DNA from: JADJEI01 sp035328465
GTDB lineage: Bacteria > Bacteroidota > Ignavibacteria > Ignavibacteriales > Ignavibacteriaceae
Direction of reading: 5' to 3'
Assembly (NCBI GenBank): GCA_035328465.1
Contig: DAOLIQ010000068.1
Span: forward strand, 1 to 18,841
Length of the DNA: 18,841 nt
Shown: piece after piece, positions 14,505 to 18,841 of the stretch
Position numbering within the stretch: position 1 is the first letter of the stretch
How the letters are laid out: the number at the start of each line of letters is the position of its first letter
Position numbers and translations under genes: made by a program
Notes under the pieces: generated by a model
The model's input: only the letters and a program-made list of their open reading frames with translations
Databases searched by the model: none
Told to the model about the DNA's origin: nothing

Positions 14505-16301
14505 ATGAAAATGAAATATTCAGTTATCTATACACTCTTTTTGTATTGCATTTTCATCCCCCATAATTTTGCACAGAAACAATTAATACTACGCGATGGG
14601 ATTAATTCTTACTCTGTTAATTCATTTATCTATACGTTATTTGACAGCACAAAACTACTCACCATAAAAGAGATTTCGAGTAATTATGTGTCAAGTGAAT
14701 TTAAAATCCTGAGTAAGGAACAGACTAATTTAGGATATCGCTCCGAAGCAATTTGGCTGCGGTTTACTATCAGGAATGAATCTAAGAAAACGAATTGGCT
14801 GCTAAGTTTAAATTCTTCTGGCATTGATAAGGCGATTCTTTTCACACCATTAAATAATGGAAGATTTAAGAAAGATAAAGCCGGGCTAATTTTTCCAAGA
14901 GAAGCCCGGGAAAACAATAGCCGTTTTATAGTTTTTCAAACCAATATAAATTCACAGGAAACCAAAACATATTATATTCGAATCGAATCTGAAAAGCCTA
15001 TTCAACTCAACCTGGAAACCTGGCAGCCAAATATGTTTTTTGAGAAAGGGCAAAATGAGTATATAATCCTTGGTTTATTTTATGGTGGTCTTGTAATGAT
15101 GGCTATTTATAATCTTTTCCTTTTCTTCTCCATAAAAGACATCAGCTATTTTTTATTTTCACTTTTCGTATCATCAGTTTTGTATTATCAAGGTAATGTG
15201 GATGGGATATATATTCAATATTTTACACCGGATAATCCTCAGTATAATTTAATTTCTGCTAATATTTCTGCTGCTTCTGTCTCATTTTTTGGATTACTCT
15301 TCGTAAAAGAATTTTTACAGCTAAACAAATATTCCAAGTTCTTAAATCGGTTGTGTTTGATTTTAATATATTCCATCGGATTGGATGTTTTAATGATCAT
15401 AATTCTACAAGTTAGTAGTTCAATCTTTACATCACCTATTGGAGCAATTTATATTATTTTTTCTTTTGTAGCCGGCGTATATTGTTTTAAAAAAGGGAAT
15501 AAGAATGCAGTCTTTTTTTTATTAGCATCATTCTTTTTTTTAGCAGGCATTTTATTTAGAGTTTTAAACGTTTTTGCAATTATTAATGAATCATTCTTAT
15601 CTGAGTATGGGATGCAAATAGGAATTTTAATTGAAATGACTATTCTATCTTTTGCTCTTGGCGATAGGATTAATTCTATAAAGAGAGAAGAAGACCTAGA
15701 AAAAGCATTAATCAGAAGCAGGATCGCAAGTGATCTTCACGATGAAATTGGAAGTAATCTCAGCAGTATATCAGTCTCAAGTCAAATCATTAAAAAGAGT
15801 GCACATCTAAATTCAGATGAAAAAAATATGCTCGAAGAAATAATTTTAACTGCCCGAGAATCTGCTGATTCAATACGCGATATAATTTGGTTTATAAATC
15901 CTGACCACGATAACCAGGAAGATTTAATTCTGAAGATGAGAGATACCGCAGCAAAAATGCTCAATGGTATTGATTATTCATTCATTATGGATAAAGCGGG
16001 AAAAATTAATATTAAGGATCTGAAGATCAGGAAAAATTTATTTTTAATTTATAAAGAAATTTTAAATAACATTGTCAAACATTCTAAGGCAACGAAAGTT
16101 ATAATTTCTCTAGAAGAAAAATCTAATTATATTTATCTAAGCATAATGGATGATGGAATTGGATTTGATGAAACTGAGGTAGTATTAGGTGATGGTATCA
16201 AAAATTTAAAACAAAGAGCTAAAGCAATAAATGGATTACTGGAAATTAAAAGCAAACCATCTTTTGATACTACTATTACTTTAACTGTAAAAAATAATTG
16301 A
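14505..16301 (+). CDS. 7TMR-DISM sensor histidine kinase (HisKA_3 type)
   Basis: This 598-residue inner-membrane sensor starts with a signal peptide (cleavage near Ala23). Residues about 25-180 form an extracytoplasmic beta-sandwich domain of the 7TMR-DISMED2 type (EAIWLRFTIRN, TYYIRIES), then seven hydrophobic helices span about 185-385 (starting LGLFYGGLVMMAIYNLFLFF). A dimerisation/phospho-acceptor helix with SDLHDEIGSNLS (His412) is the HisKA_3 class that partners NarL/FixJ regulators. The ATPase has the N box KEILNNIVKHSKA (517-529), DDGIGF (549-554), and GDGIKNLKQRA (562-572). DISM receptors are thought to sense small molecules, often carbohydrates; the ligand is unknown here. The cognate regulator starts 82 bases downstream. 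A second ATG two codons in (14511) is also possible; neither has a Shine-Dalgarno. Confidence 0.93.
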   Translation: MKMKYSVIYTLFLYCIFIPHNFAQKQLILRDGINSYSVNSFIYTLFDSTKLLTIKEISSNYVSSEFKILSKEQTNLGYRSEAIWLRFTIRNESKKTNWLLSLNSSGIDKAILFTPLNNGRFKKDKAGLIFPREARENNSRFIVFQTNINSQETKTYYIRIESEKPIQLNLETWQPNMFFEKGQNEYIILGLFYGGLVMMAIYNLFLFFSIKDISYFLFSLFVSSVLYYQGNVDGIYIQYFTPDNPQYNLISANISAASVSFFGLLFVKEFLQLNKYSKFLNRLCLILIYSIGLDVLMIIILQVSSSIFTSPIGAIYIIFSFVAGVYCFKKGNKNAVFFLLASFFFLAGILFRVLNVFAIINESFLSEYGMQIGILIEMTILSFALGDRINSIKREEDLEKALIRSRIASDLHDEIGSNLSSISVSSQIIKKSAHLNSDEKNMLEEIILTARESADSIRDIIWFINPDHDNQEDLILKMRDTAAKMLNGIDYSFIMDKAGKINIKDLKIRKNLFLIYKEILNNIVKHSKATKVIISLEEKSNYIYLSIMDDGIGFDETEVVLGDGIKNLKQRAKAINGLLEIKSKPSFDTTITLTVKNN

Positions 16302-16357
16302 GTTATGAATTGGTTTACTAGGTTAGTTGGGTTTCAGAAAAAATTATCAATCTTTCA

Positions 16358-16372
16358 GATCAATTAATGATC
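16358..16372. promoter_or_regulatory. Short palindrome just before the response-regulator gene
   Basis: GATCA (16358-16362), ATTAA, TGATC (16368-16372) form a 5-bp inverted repeat 11 bases before the regulator ATG, in a region with no Shine-Dalgarno. It could be an operator or an RNA structure at the start codon, but a 5-bp repeat can arise by chance. Confidence 0.2.
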
Positions 16373-16383
16373 CAAATTAATTT

Positions 16384-17043
16384 ATGGCGAAAGAAGAAAA
16401 TTCGTTGGATAAGATCACTCTTTGGATGATCGAGGATAATAATCATTATCGACGAACTATATTTAAACTAATAAACCAGTCCACAGAATACGCTTGCCGA
16501 TTTGCTTTTTCATCCTGTGAAGAAGCTTTCATTAAGCTGAATCAGGAAGCACCACCAGAAATTATTTTATTGGATATAGGCCTTCAAGGAATGAATGGAA
16601 TTGAGGGAATCAAAGTATTGAAAAAAATTAGTCCATCAACTCAAATAATTGTCTTGACAATTCACGATGATGATAATTCTGTTTTTGAAGCACTTTACTA
16701 CGGTGCCTCTGGATATTTACTAAAAGATTCACCGCCTGAAGGCATTCTTGAAGCTATTAAAGAAGTTAGGTCGGGTGGTGCCCCGATGAACTCGCAGATT
16801 GCCCGAAAAGTAATTGATCGATTCAAACAGTTGAATCCGCCTCAAGGAAATTATGGGTTAACTGAAAGAGAAAAAGAAATATTGAGTTTGCTTATAGATG
16901 GATTAAACAAAAGTCAAATTGCTGAAAAATTATTTATAAGCTTCCATACTGTAAATACTCACATCAAAAATATTTATGAAAAACTTCATGTTCACTCAAG
17001 AAGTGGAGTGATTTCTAAAGCCTTTAAAGAAAAATTGATCTGA
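16384..17043 (+). CDS. NarL/FixJ-type response regulator (receiver + LuxR-type HTH)
   Basis: The protein has 219 residues. Residues about 11-128 are a receiver domain: acidic pair Glu17-Asp18 (MIEDNN), phospho-acceptor Asp64 (IILLDIGLQG), Thr92 (VLTIHDDD), and Lys114 (YLLKDSPP). Residues about 157-215 are the LuxR-type DNA-binding domain (LTEREKEILSLLIDGLNKSQIA, here named in part; ISFHTVNTHIKNIYEKL follows as the recognition helix). All phosphotransfer residues are present. It follows the HisKA_3 kinase by 82 bases, the classical kinase class for this regulator type, and precedes the beta-helix gene. DNA targets are unknown; NarL-like proteins usually bind short inverted repeats, and one lies 72 bases after its stop. 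Confidence 0.95.
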   Translation: MAKEENSLDKITLWMIEDNNHYRRTIFKLINQSTEYACRFAFSSCEEAFIKLNQEAPPEIILLDIGLQGMNGIEGIKVLKKISPSTQIIVLTIHDDDNSVFEALYYGASGYLLKDSPPEGILEAIKEVRSGGAPMNSQIARKVIDRFKQLNPPQGNYGLTEREKEILSLLIDGLNKSQIAEKLFISFHTVNTHIKNIYEKLHVHSRSGVISKAFKEKLI

Positions 17044-17114
17044 TTAACCCCTTTTGTTTTCTTCCTTAAAATACCACGAACGTGCGATTGATTAAAGCTA
17101 ATTAAAATATCATC

Positions 17115-17135
17115 ATGCATATCAAATATATGCAT
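17115..17135. promoter_or_regulatory. 8-bp inverted repeat upstream of the beta-helix gene
   Basis: ATGCATAT (17115-17122) and ATATGCAT (17128-17135) are perfect inverted repeats with a 5-base spacer, 31 bases before the next ATG. They could be an operator for the adjacent NarL-type regulator, or a weak terminator for the regulator gene, since TTTTGATTT follows. Neither use is proved. The rest of the 123-base gap shows no other motif apart from the AGAGGA ribosome binding site at 17154-17159. Confidence 0.35.
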
Positions 17136-17166
17136 TTTGATTTAATAAATTTTAGAGGATAGCTTT

Positions 17167-18841
17167 ATGAAAAACATATTTTTTTATGTTTTGTTTTTTT
17201 TACTTTCGATTTCAATCACTGCACAAACTAATTATTATGTCTCATCTTCTCTTGGAAGTGATGATAATGATGGTTTGTCACCAGTTAGTGCATTCCGTAC
17301 GCTCTCACACATAAATATTTTGGCTGAGACTGGTACATTTCAGGGGGGAGATTCAATTCTCTTCAAAAGAGGAGATGAATGGAAAGGAGAAATTCTAATA
17401 TTTGGAGAAAACGTAGATGGAGAATTTGATGATCCAATTACATTAAGCTCTTTCGGTAATGGAGCTAAACCAATATTTAACGGGGAAAATAAGTTTTCTA
17501 ACATTGATTCTTCGATTTCTATTGGAATATCAATTAGCTCGCCCAATTTTGTCATATCCAATATAGAGATAATGAATTATTCCAAGGATGGCATTCATGC
17601 AGATGTTGGATCAGCTAAAATTCTTAATCTGTTTATTGATAGCGTTTTTATTCATAATACAGGCAGCACATATTTCACATACGTATATGGAATTTACACT
17701 GAAGGTAAAAATGCAAAGATTTTAAATTCATTTGTCACAGAAACTTATAACGATGGTATATTTATGCTTGGCGCAAACTGTGAATTGGGATATTCGAGAA
17801 TAATTAATGCTGGTAGCGGTCCAAGAGGAGATGCTTTACAACTAAAGTACGCGGATAATTTCTGGGTTCACGATAACATTATGACTAGTAACGATTTGGA
17901 TCATGGAATAGCCATAACCAAACAAAGAGAGGGAGAGGGAGAACCGGAATTTATCGGTGGAATATTTGAACGAAACTATTGCGAAGGTAATTTATGGGGT
18001 CTGGATGTGGGTGGTTATGGAACGATTGTGCGTCATAATCAATTTATTTCAAATAGAGCTTATGGTTTAAAGATAAGAGGTCATTATGTCAAAGCTTATG
18101 ATAACTTCATTAAAAACACTGAACAGGGAATTGCATTAGGCACACCCTGGGTTACCGGTTTAGTAGGTCATATTGAATTATACAACAATACAATTGTTAA
18201 TACCTCTGAATTTGCACTGCTGCTTGCGGATTTTATTGATACAGTTTACGTGAGTTACATGAATAATATTTTTACAGAAATAAATGGCGTCGGAGTAAAA
18301 AGAAGCCGCAATCATTTCTTAGTTCCAAAACAATGTGATTATAATTTGTTCTACCCTGACGATAAGCCGGGATTATTCATTTCGGAACGCGACAGTTTTT
18401 CAACTTTAAATCAGTGGCAATCATACTCAGAAGCAGATTTACATTCTATATCAGGTGACCCTCAATTAATGCGAGAATATTATCTCGATTATTCATCACC
18501 GGCTATTAACGCAGGTTTAAATTTGTCTTATTTGGAAAGTAAAGTATATAACATTGACATTTCTGGATACTTCAGACCTGACAATAGTATTTGGGATGTG
18601 GGAGCTTGCGAATTTTCACAAAGTGTTACTACCACCAGATCTAAATTTGGAGAAACAGAAATTAAAATGAATAGTGCAGGGAGCTATGGTTTGCCTAATA
18701 AATTTGAACTCTCACAAAATTATCCAAATCCATTTAATCCTTCTACCAATATTCAATATTCAATTAGCAGCAGGCAATTTGTGACTCTCAAAATATTCAA
18801 TTCACTTGGCGAAGAAATAGAAACTTTAGTAAATGAATTTC
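17167..18841 (+). CDS. Secreted right-handed beta-helix protein with type IX sorting domain (3' end outside the window)
   Basis: One frame stays open from ATG 17167 to the window end, giving 558 residues, and the stop lies beyond the edge. The start has AGAGGA at 17154-17159. A signal peptide (NIFFYVLFFLLSISITAQ) precedes NYYVSSSLGSDDNDGLSP and FRTLSHIN, the common lead-in of secreted parallel beta-helix proteins. Residues about 85-420 contain many short strand-turn repeats with Asn/Gly turns (ILNSFVTETYNDGI, VRHNQFISNRAYGLKI, LYNNTIVNTSEFALLL), as in pectate-lyase-like folds. The C-terminal sorting domain begins near residue 518 (NYPNPFNPST) and is cut at FNSLGEEIETLVNEF. It is probably a surface or released polysaccharide-binding or degrading protein. 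No catalytic residues could be assigned, so enzyme activity is unproved. It lies downstream of the DISM kinase and regulator on the same strand. Confidence 0.9.
   Translation, partial: MKNIFFYVLFFLLSISITAQTNYYVSSSLGSDDNDGLSPVSAFRTLSHINILAETGTFQGGDSILFKRGDEWKGEILIFGENVDGEFDDPITLSSFGNGAKPIFNGENKFSNIDSSISIGISISSPNFVISNIEIMNYSKDGIHADVGSAKILNLFIDSVFIHNTGSTYFTYVYGIYTEGKNAKILNSFVTETYNDGIFMLGANCELGYSRIINAGSGPRGDALQLKYADNFWVHDNIMTSNDLDHGIAITKQREGEGEPEFIGGIFERNYCEGNLWGLDVGGYGTIVRHNQFISNRAYGLKIRGHYVKAYDNFIKNTEQGIALGTPWVTGLVGHIELYNNTIVNTSEFALLLADFIDTVYVSYMNNIFTEINGVGVKRSRNHFLVPKQCDYNLFYPDDKPGLFISERDSFSTLNQWQSYSEADLHSISGDPQLMREYYLDYSSPAINAGLNLSYLESKVYNIDISGYFRPDNSIWDVGACEFSQSVTTTRSKFGETEIKMNSAGSYGLPNKFELSQNYPNPFNPSTNIQYSISSRQFVTLKIFNSLGEEIETLVNEF

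Noticed and set aside
14505..14513. Promoter for the DISM kinase in 14366-14504
   Set aside because: TTG and TTTG occurrences there lack a TAnnTTTG-like element at 19-21 bases, so no promoter could be supported.
17340..17561. 73-residue minus-strand frame inside the beta-helix gene
   Set aside because: It lies antisense to a long, clearly coding frame with signal peptide and sorting domain and has no protein features of its own.

Overview
The window looks like a chromosomal segment from a low-GC (AT-rich) member of the Bacteroidota/Ignavibacteria side of the FCB group. The reasons are two secreted proteins carrying the C-terminal sorting domain of the type IX secretion system (NYPNPFNPST), sparse Shine-Dalgarno sequences, a few promoter-like TTTG-N19/20-TAnnTTT elements, and a bacillithiol gene (bshC). 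The phylum assignment is an inference from these protein motifs, not from a marker-gene tree. No insertion sequence, CRISPR array, prophage or rRNA is visible. No gene-free stretch exceeds 300 bases.

Layout. (1) 1-1720, + strand: the 3' tail of an unidentified gene, then bshC. (2) 7289-1722, - strand: a very tight seven-gene run, ymdB-like phosphodiesterase > orphan DNA methyltransferase > folD > deoC > small HicB-like protein > trmH-like rRNA/tRNA methylase > aroA. Gaps are 3-10 bases, with one ATGA overlap. It is probably one operon mixing one-carbon, nucleoside and aromatic metabolism with RNA and DNA methylation. (3) 7374-9891, + strand: an overlapping pair, a DnaQ-type exonuclease/GIY-YIG (Cho-like) fusion and an eIF-2B/MtnA-superfamily protein that lacks the usual isomerase cysteine. 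(4) 11240-9888, - strand: a MATE transporter that converges on that pair and shares a TTAA stop with it. (5) 13099-11363, - strand: a secreted polysaccharide deacetylase with a sorting domain, then an 82-residue membrane-anchored or secreted protein of unknown function. (6) 13314-14365: a ZIP metal transporter followed on its own strand by tRNA-Ser(CGA), and divergent from a tRNA-Ser(GGA) gene. (7) 14505-18841, + strand: a 7TMR-DISM histidine kinase, a NarL-type response regulator, and a large secreted beta-helix protein cut by the window edge.

How the parts may work together. The left half is mostly housekeeping. The right half is surface-oriented: a carbohydrate-sensing type of two-component system sits upstream of a secreted beta-helix protein, and a secreted deacetylase lies nearby. 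The observations most worth following are the Cys-less IF-2B-like protein translationally coupled to the nuclease fusion, the solitary methyltransferase and solitary HicB-like protein buried in a metabolic operon, and the palindrome in front of the beta-helix gene. I see no clear evidence of a complete new defence or mobile system here.
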